Source of the DNA: DATLHO01 sp035539855
GTDB taxonomy: Bacteria; Bacteroidota; Ignavibacteria; OLB7
Length of the DNA: 29,027 bases
Assembly (NCBI GenBank): GCA_035539855.1
Contig: DATLHO010000104.1
Location: 1-29,027 of the forward strand
Direction of reading: 5' to 3'
Part shown: positions 1 to 8,330 of the stretch, piece after piece
Numbering within the stretch: the stretch's first letter is position 1
Layout of the letters: each line of letters opens with the position of its first letter
Notes under the pieces: model-generated
Told to the model about the DNA's origin: nothing
Databases searched by the model: none
The model's input: the letters and a program-made list of their open reading frames with translations, nothing else
Program-made: the position numbers and the translations under genes

Positions 1-339
1 TTACTCGTGGGCGCCGGGCTGGCAGCAGTGGTGCAGCTTCTTCTGCGCGCGCTTGTCGGCGGCGACGTCGTTGGCGGCGTAGCCCGTCAGCGAGATTGCC
101 TCCTCGAGCTTGGCGATCGTCGTCACGTCGGCGTCGTAGACGACCGTCGCGATCTTCTCGTCGACGCTGACCGAGATCGAGTCGAGACCCTCGGTGCCCT
201 TGAGCTTCGACTCGATCGTGCGCTTGCACATGCCGCACTGCAGCGTCGGCAGTTTGATCTCCGCCGTCTTGATCTCCTTGGCGCTCGCGGGCAGCGCGAT
301 CGCGACGACGAGGGCGAGAGCAGTCAGAAAGTTCTTCAT
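1..339 (-). CDS. Secreted heavy-metal-associated (HMA) domain protein
   Basis: A 112-residue protein with an N-terminal signal peptide (about residues 1-20, ending in PASA) followed by a ferredoxin-like HMA fold. The metal-binding motif is CGMC (C35, C38), in the position of the CxxC of MerP and CopZ. A second potential metal site is the C-terminal tail, which carries HHCC. The signal peptide means it should act in the periplasm, like MerP, rather than in the cytosol. It lies 75 bases downstream of the TonB-dependent receptor on the same strand and is probably the last gene of that transcript. Its stop codon is at bases 1-3, so the gene is complete. Role in copper or another soft metal is inferred from the motif and neighbours. 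Confidence 0.88.
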   Translation of the reverse strand: MKNFLTALALVVAIALPASAKEIKTAEIKLPTLQCGMCKRTIESKLKGTEGLDSISVSVDEKIATVVYDADVTTIAKLEEAISLTGYAANDVAADKRAQKKLHHCCQPGAHE

Positions 340-414
340 GGATCGTGTGTCCGTCGTTGGTTGACGTGTATGGATGAGCGTGTTCTGTTCGATTGACGTG
401 TCGCGTCGACGAAG

Positions 415-2622
415 CTAGAGGATGATCCGCGAGCGAAGGCCGACGAAGAACGTCCGGCCCTCGAGCGGTCCCCAGACACTGTCCGCCGCGTACGAGCCGG
501 CGGTGCCGGAGACCAGCGCCGTCGTTGCCTCCTGGCTCGCGTCGAGCAGGTTCTGCACGCCGGCGTGCACCGTGACCGCGCCGATCGCCTTTTCCAGGCG
601 CATGCTGACGATCGTGTAGGGATCGGACTCGGCAACGGAGGAGGGCGTCTCGCCGGCACCGGGAAGGCGCATTGCGCCCATGTGGCTGGCCCACACCTCG
701 GCGCCGAAGCCGGTCTCCTCGTCATGGTACATGAGCGAGCCGTCGACGCTCAGCGGCGCGGCAAGCGGCATTGGCTGGTAGACGCCGGTGGCGTCCTCCA
801 TCGTGTAATCGACCAGGGCGAGCGCCAGGGAGCCCGACCAGTGCGCGCCGAAGCTCGGGCGCAACTGCACCTCGAGGCCGGCGAGGCGTGCGGGACGATC
901 GCTGTTGACCATGAAGAGCGTCCCGGCCGCGAGCGAATCGGGCTGCGCGATCGCCTTGCCGTCGATCGCCGTGTGATAGGCATTGAAGTTCGCGTCGATT
1001 CCGATCGCGTCACCGAGGACGAAGCTGTAGCTCACGTCGTAGTTGAACGTGAACGACCGCTCGACGCCGAAGTCGTCGTTCTGGCGCCAGCGGAATCCGC
1101 CGTGCAGCGCGCGGTGCTCCTCCTCATCGAAGAGCGCCTGCGCCTTGAATCCGCTGCCGGCCATCAGCCGCATGGTCATGTTCGCGATCGGCTCGAAACG
1201 GATCGATCCGCGCGGCGAAAGGATCCCTCCGGCGCTCGAGTGACGGTCGTAGCGCAGGCTCGCCAGCAGCGACCAGGCGTCGTTGAGATAGAGCTCGTCC
1301 TGCAGCCAGCCCGAGAGCGTCGACGAGGCGTAGCCGATCGTCGCGCCGGTGGCGCGCAGCCGGTCGTCGCGTCCCTCGACGCCGAGACTCAGCGTGTGAT
1401 CGCCGAGCTCGCGCAGGTGCTGGACCGACGCGAAGAGAATCGTCTGGGTGGCGTCGAGACTGCCGGCGGGGTAGCTCGCGTCGAGCTTCGTCGTCGAGAC
1501 GAGAGCGCGCGCGATCAGCTCGGACTCGTCGTCGAGCGTCCGCGCGAGCGTGCTCGAGAGGTCGAATCGGGTGTGGTCGGCGCGCTCCTCGGCCTCGCCC
1601 AGCACGAGGGGACGACCGATGCGGCGCTCGGTGCCGCCGAGCAGCGTCGTCGTCAGCTCGGTGGCGTCGTCGAGCATGACGTTGGCGCGGGCAAGGCCTG
1701 AGATGCGGTCGTAGCCGCCGGCGATCGAGCCCTCGTCGCTGCGATGATTGTTCACCGACACGAAGGTCGCGACGCCGACATCGCCGAGCATCCCGGTGAA
1801 CGACGCGTTGAGGTCGCGCTCCTCCGGCGTCACGCCGTCGCCGCCGATGTTGCCCGTGACGATGAGCTCGCGCTCCTCGGTCGGCACGCGCGTCTGCAGG
1901 TCGACGACGCCGGAGACCGCGCCGTTGCCGGCAGCGGCCGACGAGGCGCCCTCGCTGATGCGGATCGTCTGCAGTGCGTGCGCGGGAATGATGCCCAGGC
2001 CGTAGAACGTGCCGAGCCCGCTGATCGACGGCATGCCGTCGACGAGCACCGTGATGTACGTCGGCTCGAGTCCCCTCAGGCGGATTGACTGCGATCCGTC
2101 GACCGCGCAACTGACGCGCGTCGACGTGCACGAGCTGTAGCGGCGGAGCACGTCGATGGCCGACGGGGAGAACGGCGCGTGCTGCTGCACCTCCTCGCGA
2201 ATCGACTCGACGCGGCAGCAGGCGTCTTCGACCGAGCGGGTGCGTCGCGAGGCGCGGACCTCGACCTGGCGCTCGAGCACATCGCGGGGCTCGAGCTCGA
2301 TGCTGTTGTCGATTCCGGCGACGAGCGTCGCGCGCCGGGTCGAGTAGCCGAGCATCGAGATCTCGACGACCACCGACGACGAGTCGGCGAGTGCCAGGCG
2401 GAACTGGCCGTCGGCGCCCGCGATCGTTCCGCGACCGGTGGGCGCCGCGGTCGAATCCGACGCGAGCAGTCGGATCGTCGCGCCGACGAGGGGCTCTCGC
2501 GTCGAGCCGTCGACGATGCGTCCTGCTGCCGCAGGGGCTACCGGCGCGGTCGGCTGCTGGGCGAGCGCGGGAAGAGCGGCGAGCATGAGCACGCCGATCG
2601 GTACGAGGCAGAGATGTCTCAT
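415..2622 (-). CDS. TonB-dependent outer-membrane receptor, metal-island type
   Basis: Predicted 735-residue outer-membrane receptor. The start is the ATG giving MRHLCLVP, which opens a clean signal peptide ending ALAQQ; the frame is open further upstream, but that part reads as Arg-rich non-coding sequence. After the signal peptide comes a carboxypeptidase-regulatory-like beta-sandwich (about 30-125, GRIVDGSTREPLVGATIRL), then a plug domain (LVDGMPSISG, SEGASSAAAGNGAVSGVVDL) and a long beta-barrel with aromatic strand ends. The start of the plug has several cysteines (DACC and SSCTSTRVSC), unusual for a plug and possibly metal- or disulphide-related. Such receptors import substrates using TonB energy; the substrate is not readable from sequence. 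The gene sits between a Cys-rich secreted protein and an HMA protein, so a metal or metal chelate is the best guess. Confidence 0.9.
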   Translation of the reverse strand: MRHLCLVPIGVLMLAALPALAQQPTAPVAPAAAGRIVDGSTREPLVGATIRLLASDSTAAPTGRGTIAGADGQFRLALADSSSVVVEISMLGYSTRRATLVAGIDNSIELEPRDVLERQVEVRASRRTRSVEDACCRVESIREEVQQHAPFSPSAIDVLRRYSSCTSTRVSCAVDGSQSIRLRGLEPTYITVLVDGMPSISGLGTFYGLGIIPAHALQTIRISEGASSAAAGNGAVSGVVDLQTRVPTEERELIVTGNIGGDGVTPEERDLNASFTGMLGDVGVATFVSVNNHRSDEGSIAGGYDRISGLARANVMLDDATELTTTLLGGTERRIGRPLVLGEAEERADHTRFDLSSTLARTLDDESELIARALVSTTKLDASYPAGSLDATQTILFASVQHLRELGDHTLSLGVEGRDDRLRATGATIGYASSTLSGWLQDELYLNDAWSLLASLRYDRHSSAGGILSPRGSIRFEPIANMTMRLMAGSGFKAQALFDEEEHRALHGGFRWRQNDDFGVERSFTFNYDVSYSFVLGDAIGIDANFNAYHTAIDGKAIAQPDSLAAGTLFMVNSDRPARLAGLEVQLRPSFGAHWSGSLALALVDYTMEDATGVYQPMPLAAPLSVDGSLMYHDEETGFGAEVWASHMGAMRLPGAGETPSSVAESDPYTIVSMRLEKAIGAVTVHAGVQNLLDASQEATTALVSGTAGSYAADSVWGPLEGRTFFVGLRSRIIL

Positions 2623-2687
2623 TGCGTTGGGTTCCGTGCTGAGTGTGAATCGATCGATGAGGGAGGCGCCATCACGGCGCACACGAA

Positions 2688-3152
2688 TCAGATCGATCGG
2701 CACGGAGGGTGGTCGACGCTGCGCGGAAGCATCAGCAACGATGCGACCGGAGCGGGAGGGAAGGGAGCGGGCGATGACGGGGGGACCGGGGACATGTGCG
2801 CCGGGCGAAGGCGCACGGGCGCGAGCACGATGCAGCAGTCGCAGGATCCAGCGCAGGAGCCCGACGGTGCATCGTGATCGGAGCGGTCGCCGGAATCGGC
2901 AGGCTGATCGCTCGACTCGTTCGAGCAGTCGTCGTCGCACGACTCGGCGCAGCCATCATCGGCGGCAACCGCCTCGGCGTGCGCTCCGGTGCATCCGTCG
3001 GCGCCACAGCGCTCCTCGGCCGCGGCGGCCGCCAGCGGCTGCAGCAACAGCAGCAGCGCGACGAGCGCGTTGACGAGCGAGGCGATATGGCGACGAATGG
3101 AAGAGATCTCTGCGTCTCGAGGATCGTGGAGTTCGGGCCGTCGAAGATACAT
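2688..3152 (-). CDS. Cys-rich secreted or membrane-anchored small protein, unknown function
   Basis: I do not recognise a named family. The chosen ATG gives a 154-residue protein; the reading frame continues upstream but without a convincing signal. Residues about 20-44 form a hydrophobic segment rich in Leu and Ala that could be a signal peptide. Then comes an acidic segment with nine cysteines, including CGADGC, CAESCDDDC and CAGSCDCC, followed by a Pro-rich tail with PVPP and FPPAP. It lies 65 bases upstream of the TonB-dependent receptor on the same strand and should be co-transcribed with it. The layout (signal, clustered Cys with a CC pair, then PP) loosely resembles the small protein at 5050-5454. 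A metal-binding role is inferred from the Cys clusters and context only. Confidence 0.6.
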   Translation of the reverse strand: MYLRRPELHDPRDAEISSIRRHIASLVNALVALLLLLQPLAAAAAEERCGADGCTGAHAEAVAADDGCAESCDDDCSNESSDQPADSGDRSDHDAPSGSCAGSCDCCIVLAPVRLRPAHMSPVPPSSPAPFPPAPVASLLMLPRSVDHPPCRSI

Positions 3153-3196
3153 CAGTGAACCCGGCGGCTCAAGGGCCCCGGCCACACGCTCACAAC

Positions 3197-3226
3197 TTGA
3201 GCAAACGCGGATCGCTGCGTAAGTTG
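3197..3226 (+). promoter_or_regulatory. Candidate Bacteroidota-type promoter for the lipoprotein pair
   Basis: TTG at 3197-3199, a 20-base spacer, then TAAGTTG at 3220-3226. This is close to the -33 TTG / -7 TAnnTTTG pattern known for the Bacteroidota primary sigma factor. It lies in the divergent gap between the Cys-rich gene and the first lipoprotein, about 90 bases before the lipoprotein start. Pattern match only. Confidence 0.4.
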
Positions 3227-3316
3227 GCCCTGACGCCACGACGGCCGGCGTCCGGGCCGTCAATCGGGCGCCCGTGCTCGGATGCCTCTCGCGTCCTCCA
3301 TCGAACCAGACCACGC

Positions 3317-4144
3317 ATGTCCATCGATTCGCTTCGACCGACCTCGCTCATCGCCACGCTTGTACTGGCATCGTTCACTCTTCTGCTCGCAGCCTGCGGC
3401 GAGGCGCCGTCTCCCGGCCGCGCCGACAGTGCCGCGTCCGGTGATCCCGCGGATCGCGGCTCTTCGACCGGCGACGAATCGGGAGCCGCGCTCGACGATG
3501 CGGCGGTGACCGGCGACAGTCTGACGCCGGAGGCCCGCGACTCGGCGCGTGCGGCGGTGACCGACTCGATCGGCTTCCCGGCAGGGAAGAAGGCCGTGCC
3601 CGGTCAGCGCTACAACATCCGCTCGGGCATCATCGAGCTCAAGAGCACGTTCATGGGCGACCTGCGCCAGACGATCTACTTCGACGAGTTCGGTCGCAAG
3701 GAAGCCGTCTACGCCAATGCGACGATCGACGACAAGACCACCCGCTCGGTCATGGTGATGGCCAACGGTCAGAACATCATTTACGATCCGGAGAAGAAGT
3801 CCGGCACCCGCATCGACATGGCCGACGCGCTCTCGCAGCTCGGTCTCGGCGGCATCCCGAACCTCTCCTCGCTCGACGACAACGCCAAGCGCGAGCTGAA
3901 GTATCGTCCGATCGCCGGGCGCACCGTGCTCGGCAAGCCCACCATCGGCGCCGCGATCGACGTCATGGGAACGGCGGTGAACGTCTGGACGTGGGAGGGG
4001 ATCCCCCTTCGCATGGAGGCGACCATGCAGGGCAACACGATGACGGTCGAGGCCACGAGCCTGAAGACCGACGTCGCGGTGCCCGCCGATCGGTTCGTCG
4101 TCCCGAAGGAGATCCGGATCACCGACTACAAGAACACGCCGTGA
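3317..4144 (+). CDS. Lipoprotein with LolA/DUF4412-like fold, copy 1
   Basis: A 275-residue lipoprotein. The start giving MSIDSLRP places a hydrophobic stretch directly before the lipobox LLAAC; upstream sequence in the same frame has no signal. A Ser/Asp/Ala-rich linker (about residues 35-85) precedes a beta-rich domain. Recognisable stretches are SGIIELKSTFMGDLRQTIYFD, IIYDPEKKSGTRIDM, VWTWEGIPLRM and VPADRFVVPKEI. These resemble the DUF4412/LolA-like layout, in which a metal- or lipid-binding half-barrel ends in a F-x-[IV]-P motif. The next gene is a clear paralogue. Position beside the efflux genes suggests a role in the metal response at the outer membrane or periplasm, but nothing in the sequence proves one. 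Confidence 0.85.
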   Translation: MSIDSLRPTSLIATLVLASFTLLLAACGEAPSPGRADSAASGDPADRGSSTGDESGAALDDAAVTGDSLTPEARDSARAAVTDSIGFPAGKKAVPGQRYNIRSGIIELKSTFMGDLRQTIYFDEFGRKEAVYANATIDDKTTRSVMVMANGQNIIYDPEKKSGTRIDMADALSQLGLGGIPNLSSLDDNAKRELKYRPIAGRTVLGKPTIGAAIDVMGTAVNVWTWEGIPLRMEATMQGNTMTVEATSLKTDVAVPADRFVVPKEIRITDYKNTP

Positions 4145-4221
4145 CGCGGCATGCCGCCGCGCGCGACTCCACGATTGCTCTGCTCAGCCGACCTCACTTT
4201 CTCATTCCTGAGAGCCATTCG

Positions 4222-4899
4222 ATGAGACACAGTTTCCTCCTGTTCGCCGCCGCCGTGTCGGCGATCGCGCTCGCTGCCTGCGGCGACGACGGCGCGAAGT
4301 CCGACGCCCCGGCCGACAAGGGCGACAGCGCGGCCGCGGTCGCGACCACATCGGAGTCCTCCACCGCCTCGGCCGCACGTCCGTTCAAGGTGAAGTCCGG
4401 CATCGTCGAGTCGACCATCGACCTGATGGGCGAACAGAAGCAGACGATCTACTTCGACGACTACGGAACGAAACAGGCGATCGTCACCTCCATGGAGATG
4501 ATGGGCCAGAAGAGCGAGTCGATCACGATCAACGCCGACGGGTGGACGATCACGTATGACCCGGCGAAGAAGGAAGGGACGAAGCGCAAGGCGGCGATCG
4601 GCGCGACGACCAGCGGGGTTCCGGACCTGTCGACGCTCAGCGAAGCAACGAAGGAGCGCTACAAGCTCAAGGAGATCGAAAACCGGGAGATCGTCGGCAA
4701 GGATGCCGAGGGATACTCCATGGAGGCCATGGGCATGCCGATGAAGGTCTGGATCTGGGAGGGAATCCCGATGCGGACCGAGGTCACGATGAGCGGCGAC
4801 AAGGCGATGGTCACCGAAGTGAAGAACCTCCAGGTCGACGTCGCCGTCCCCGCCGATCGCTTCGTCGTGCCGGCGGACGTGAAGTTGACGGAGATGTAG
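4222..4899 (+). CDS. Lipoprotein with LolA/DUF4412-like fold, copy 2
   Basis: A 225-residue paralogue of the gene just upstream, separated by 77 bases. The signal peptide ends in the lipobox LAAC, followed by an Asp/Ala/Ser linker shorter than in copy 1. Shared stretches include KSGIVESTIDLMGEQKQTIY, TITYDPAKKEGTKRK, VWIWEGIPMRTEVTMSG and VDVAVPADRFVVP. The body is notably Met-rich (MEMMGQ, MEAMGMPMK), and at these places the first copy has fewer methionines. Met clusters in extracytoplasmic copper proteins often bind Cu(I), so a metal-binding role is possible but inferred. The strong hairpin after the stop codon suggests the transcript ends here. Confidence 0.85.
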   Translation: MRHSFLLFAAAVSAIALAACGDDGAKSDAPADKGDSAAAVATTSESSTASAARPFKVKSGIVESTIDLMGEQKQTIYFDDYGTKQAIVTSMEMMGQKSESITINADGWTITYDPAKKEGTKRKAAIGATTSGVPDLSTLSEATKERYKLKEIENREIVGKDAEGYSMEAMGMPMKVWIWEGIPMRTEVTMSGDKAMVTEVKNLQVDVAVPADRFVVPADVKLTEM

Positions 4900-4933
4900 T
4901 CGCGCACGTCGTCGAACGATCGCCGTAGGAATC

Positions 4934-4970
4934 GAGACCCGCCGCACGCATCCGCGACCGGCGGGTCTCT
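4934..4970. terminator. Intrinsic-type hairpin after the lipoprotein pair
   Basis: Perfect 11-bp inverted repeat: GAGACCCGCCG at 4934-4944 pairs with 4959-4969 across a 14-base loop. A short T-containing stretch follows (TTCGT). It lies 35 bases after the second lipoprotein stop codon and likely ends that transcript. Confidence 0.65.
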
Positions 4971-5035
4971 TCGTAACCGCCCGTTACCGCGCGAGAATTA
5001 TGAGCGCGGTCATATCACCGCGCGCGAATCGTCGT

Positions 5036-5043
5036 TACCTTTG
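5036..5043 (+). promoter_or_regulatory. Exact TAnnTTTG element just before the CC/PP protein
   Basis: TACCTTTG at 5036-5043 matches the Bacteroidota -7 consensus TAnnTTTG exactly. The proposed ATG begins 7 bases later at 5050, about where transcription would start, so the mRNA may be leaderless. No clear TTG is present at the -33 distance. Confidence 0.4.
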
Positions 5044-5049
5044 CCATCG

Positions 5050-5454
5050 ATGCTACGCATTGCCCTGATACTGACCACGGTCATCGCGACGTTCGTCGGA
5101 TCGCTCGGGCTTCCGGTCTATCTCCATACCTGCCGCATGCTGGCGATGGAGACGCAGGAAGCCGGCTGCTCGATGTGCGACGCGCGCGATGACGGTCGCC
5201 CGGTGGTTCCGTCGTCCGAAGACTCGGGACCCTGCTGCGGCGACGAGGTCATTCATCCGCGCATCGACGACGGCACCCTTGCGCGCATCGAAATGCCGAT
5301 GCCGTTGTTCGCCGGCATCATCGTTCTGCTCGCGCTCGATCTCACGCCGATCGACCAGCCCTCGCTCGCCACGAGCGACTACGGTCACTCCCCACCCGGG
5401 CTCGCCGCCCGTGCCCAGCATCGCTGGCTTCTGAACTCCACCTTCCTGATCTGA
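5050..5454 (+). CDS. HYC_CC_PP-type small cysteine protein
   Basis: A 134-residue protein with an N-terminal hydrophobic signal or anchor (about residues 1-22). It shows the three landmarks that give the Bacteroidetes HYC_CC_PP family its name: an H-x-C near the mature N-terminus (YLHTC), a CC pair (PCCGDE) and a late PP (HSPPGL). Two further cysteines lie in GCSMC. A second hydrophobic stretch (LFAGIIVLLALDL) is probably a membrane segment. Members typically sit next to metal TonB receptors or efflux genes, as here, immediately before cusC. ATG 5050 was preferred over TTG 5041, because the TTG overlaps the promoter-like element. The molecular function is unknown. Confidence 0.75.
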   Translation: MLRIALILTTVIATFVGSLGLPVYLHTCRMLAMETQEAGCSMCDARDDGRPVVPSSEDSGPCCGDEVIHPRIDDGTLARIEMPMPLFAGIIVLLALDLTPIDQPSLATSDYGHSPPGLAARAQHRWLLNSTFLI

Positions 5455-5625
5455 TCACCGGAATCGGTGCCGCGCATCTGTGCGCAGGAGACGACCTCTC
5501 CGACGCGCAGCCATGCATGGTATCGCCGCGCGCATTCGTGCGCACGAGGCTTCGAGCGGCGTCGCGTGCGACGTCGTCGGTCGCGGAGTAACCGTGACCG
5601 GGCGCATCCGTCGATCAGTTCAATC

Positions 5626-7005
5626 ATGATTATTCCCGTTATGCTGTCCTCACGCTTCGCACGTCCGCGCACGCGGGCGGCGGCCTGCCTTGCGGCGACC
5701 GGCCTCGTGGCGACACTGCTCCTTGCCGTCGTCTCCACGCCGGCGATGGCGCAGTCGCTCGACAGTCTCGTTCGGCTCGCGCAAGGGTCGCACCCGACGG
5801 TCGAGGCCGCGCGGCTGGCCGCGCGCCAGGCCGATGCCCGCGCTCGCGCCTCGAGCGCGTGGGAGCCGCCGAGCGTCGGCATCGAGCTCGGCGATCTGCC
5901 GCTATCCGATCCGAATCCCTTTGCCAGGGGCGAGACGATGCTCATGGTCGAGCAGATGATCCCCCTGTTCGGCCAGAACCGTCGCATGGCCGGCGCCGAG
6001 CGCCTCGGCGCGGTCGCCGCGCGAAGCGAGGCCGAAGCCGCACAGCGCGAGCTGGGCGCGCGCGTCGAGCGTGAGTATCTGACGCTCTGGCTGCTCGATC
6101 GCCGTCGCGCGCTCAACGCCGAGAGCCGAACGATCGCCGATGCGCTCTTCAAGGCCACCGAGACGCAGTACACGGTCGGACGCGCTCTGCAGTCGGATCT
6201 CTTCCGCATCACCCTCGAGATCGAGCGGCTCGGAACGGAGCTGCGCGAGATCGACGAGGAGTCAGCAGAGGCGCTCGGCCGGCTCAACGCGATCGTCGGC
6301 AGACCGGCCTCTGCGCCCGTGAGCGTCACCGAGGAGCTCGCGAGCACTTCACTCACATCCCTCGACTCGCTTGCCGCGCGCGTCGCCGACCACCCGCAAC
6401 TCCGCCAGATGACGGCGATGGCCGAGATGAACCGCGCCGAGGCCGACGCGCAGGAGGCGATGCTCGATCCGATGCTCATGCTGCGGGGCGGTCTCGCGTA
6501 CATGCCGGAAGGACATCCGATCCGCGAGGACTCGGAGATGCTTGCCGAGCTGCGCGCGCCGGTCGAGCATGGCGCGACCGCCGAGCCGATGGAAGACCCG
6601 ATGAAGTGGGGGCTCACCGTCAGCGCAATGGTCTCGATCCCCCTGGCCCCGTGGTCGCGGAGCGGACCCGAAGGCCGCGCCGAGGCGAGTCGCCTGCAGG
6701 CCGAGGAACAACTGATGCGTCGCGACGCGATGGAGCGCGACATGGTCGCCATGCTGCAGAGCGCATGGGGACAGGCCCGGCGAGCACGGTTCCGACTCGA
6801 CTTCCACCGTCGCACGCAGTTGCCGCTGCTCGAGAAGACGCTCACGGCGCTTCGCACCGATTACGCCGCCGGTCGTGTTCCGTTCTCCTCGGTGCTCGAC
6901 GGCTACACGATGCTCGTCATGGGACGCATGGACGCGTACATGCAGGAGATGGAGTACGCGATGGCACTCTCGATGATCGCCGAGATCGCGGGAGGTCAGC
7001 CATGA
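5626..7005 (+). CDS. cusC: CusC/TolC-family outer-membrane efflux channel
   Basis: A 459-residue outer-membrane factor, the exit duct of the tripartite efflux system. The signal peptide ends in PAMAQ; there is no lipobox cysteine, unlike E. coli CusC. The body shows the two repeated TolC-type coiled-coil halves: the first begins at SLDSLVRLAQGSHPTVEAAR and the second near LDSLAARVADHPQLRQM. Long Ala/Glu/Arg helices make up the periplasmic tunnel. A Met/Glu/His-containing segment (about residues 280-325, AYMPEGHP, EPMEDPMKWG) separates the halves. The stop overlaps the cusB start by four bases, so translation is coupled. ATG 5641 is an equally acceptable start; neither has a visible ribosome-binding site. 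The symbol is by family and context; the metal is inferred. Confidence 0.87.
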   Translation: MIIPVMLSSRFARPRTRAAACLAATGLVATLLLAVVSTPAMAQSLDSLVRLAQGSHPTVEAARLAARQADARARASSAWEPPSVGIELGDLPLSDPNPFARGETMLMVEQMIPLFGQNRRMAGAERLGAVAARSEAEAAQRELGARVEREYLTLWLLDRRRALNAESRTIADALFKATETQYTVGRALQSDLFRITLEIERLGTELREIDEESAEALGRLNAIVGRPASAPVSVTEELASTSLTSLDSLAARVADHPQLRQMTAMAEMNRAEADAQEAMLDPMLMLRGGLAYMPEGHPIREDSEMLAELRAPVEHGATAEPMEDPMKWGLTVSAMVSIPLAPWSRSGPEGRAEASRLQAEEQLMRRDAMERDMVAMLQSAWGQARRARFRLDFHRRTQLPLLEKTLTALRTDYAAGRVPFSSVLDGYTMLVMGRMDAYMQEMEYAMALSMIAEIAGGQP

Positions 7006-8330
7006 CACAGTACAATCAGACCGATGGATCCTCGACGCGCCGACCGCGTCGTCGAACGATCCTCATCGTGACGATCATCGCCGCGCTGCTCGTCGGCGGT
7101 GGCATCGCCGCGTGGAAGCTCCAGCCATGGGCCACATCCGACGAGCACACGCACGCCGCGGGCGAGAAGTACACGTGCCCGATGCATCCGCAGGTCGTGC
7201 AGGACGGACCGGGCATCTGTCCGATCTGCTTCATGGATCTCGTGCCGATGAAGTCGGCGGCGACGGGCGCGGCGGCCGACGAGGACCACGGGCTCTCGCC
7301 CGAGGCGATCGCCCTGACCGAGCGCGGGCGGATCACCGGCGACGTCGCGACGACGACCGTCGGCGCGCGCGCGATCAACGCGACGATCGAGGCGTCGGCC
7401 GGCGTGGACTACAACGAGGCGACCCACCGCGTCGTCACCGCCCGGTTCGCCGGCCGCATCGAGCGCCTGTTCGTCGACGAGACCGGGCAGTATGTCGGCA
7501 AGGGCTCACCGCTGATGGAGGTCTACAGTCCCGAGCTCGTCGCCGCGCAGCAGGAGTATCTCGTCGCCCGCGAGACGCCGCAGATCGAGCTGCCGACGCT
7601 CGATGCGAGCTCGGAGGCGCAGGGCCGTCGCGACGGGTCGCAGCGCTTCGTCCAGTCGGCGCGACGACGCCTTGAGCTGCTCGGCATGACCGCCGCTCAG
7701 ATCGGCGCGCTCGAGCGCCGTGGCGAGATCGCGTACACGACGACCGTCTTCGCGCCGGCCTCCGGCATCGTCCTCAAGCGCGGCGTCACCGAGGGCGCGT
7801 ACGTCAACGTCGGCACGCTCATCGTCGAGATGGTGGACCTCGGCTCGGTCTATGTCATCGCCAACGTCATCGAGTCCGACGCGTGGAAGGTTCGCACGGG
7901 GCAGCCCATGAGCGTCACGGGCGCGGCGCTCGGCGGCGAGACGCTGCACGGGAGCGTCGAGTACATCTATCCGGCCGTCGACGCGGCCTCGCGCACGGTG
8001 CGCGTGCGGGGCGTGTTCGCCAATCCCGGAACGCGGCTGAAGCCCGGTATGTACCTCACCGCGCGCATCCTCGCTCCGCAGAAGCAGGCACTCGTCGTCC
8101 CGGCCAGCGCGGTCATCCGCACCGGCCGTCGCGACATCGTCTACGTCGAGGTCGCGAAGAACACCTACGAACCGCGCGACGTCACGCTCGGCGCACGTCA
8201 GGGCGAGTTCTACGAGCTCGCCGGCGGACCCATCAACGTAGGCGACCGCATCGTCGTCGAAGGAGGCTATCTGATCGATTCCGAGAGTCGCCTGTCGGGC
8301 GGCGCGGGCCCGGAGGGTGAAGCACGATGA
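7002..8330 (+). CDS. cusB: CusB-type periplasmic adaptor with N-terminal metal-binding domain
   Basis: A 442-residue membrane fusion protein that links the inner-membrane RND pump to the outer-membrane channel. An Arg-rich start leads into one membrane anchor (about residues 19-38). Next is a heavy-metal-binding domain of the YTCPMHP...GICPICFMDLVPM type, with C59, M61, H62, C73, C76 and M78 as likely ligands. Then follow the barrel-sandwich, alpha-hairpin and beta-barrel parts of the adaptor (AGRIERLFVDETGQYVGKG, SPELVAAQQEYL, GIVLKRGVTEGAYVNVG, RTVRVRGVFANPGTRLKPGM). It overlaps its neighbours on both sides by four bases (ATGA), giving a tight cusC-cusB-cusA unit. In CusB, N-terminal methionines hand Cu(I) to the pump; here the Cys/Met domain probably does this. 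Confidence 0.92.
   Translation: MTQYNQTDGSSTRRPRRRTILIVTIIAALLVGGGIAAWKLQPWATSDEHTHAAGEKYTCPMHPQVVQDGPGICPICFMDLVPMKSAATGAAADEDHGLSPEAIALTERGRITGDVATTTVGARAINATIEASAGVDYNEATHRVVTARFAGRIERLFVDETGQYVGKGSPLMEVYSPELVAAQQEYLVARETPQIELPTLDASSEAQGRRDGSQRFVQSARRRLELLGMTAAQIGALERRGEIAYTTTVFAPASGIVLKRGVTEGAYVNVGTLIVEMVDLGSVYVIANVIESDAWKVRTGQPMSVTGAALGGETLHGSVEYIYPAVDAASRTVRVRGVFANPGTRLKPGMYLTARILAPQKQALVVPASAVIRTGRRDIVYVEVAKNTYEPRDVTLGARQGEFYELAGGPINVGDRIVVEGGYLIDSESRLSGGAGPEGEAR

Noticed and set aside
565..1701. Plus-strand frame opposite the TonB-dependent receptor
   Set aside because: It is an antisense shadow of the receptor with Arg/Glu/Val-biased composition and no recognisable domain.
2623..2940. 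Longer N-terminus for the TonB-dependent receptor
   Set aside because: The added 106 residues are Arg-rich without a signal peptide and would overlap the Cys-rich gene; the internal ATG opens a proper signal peptide.
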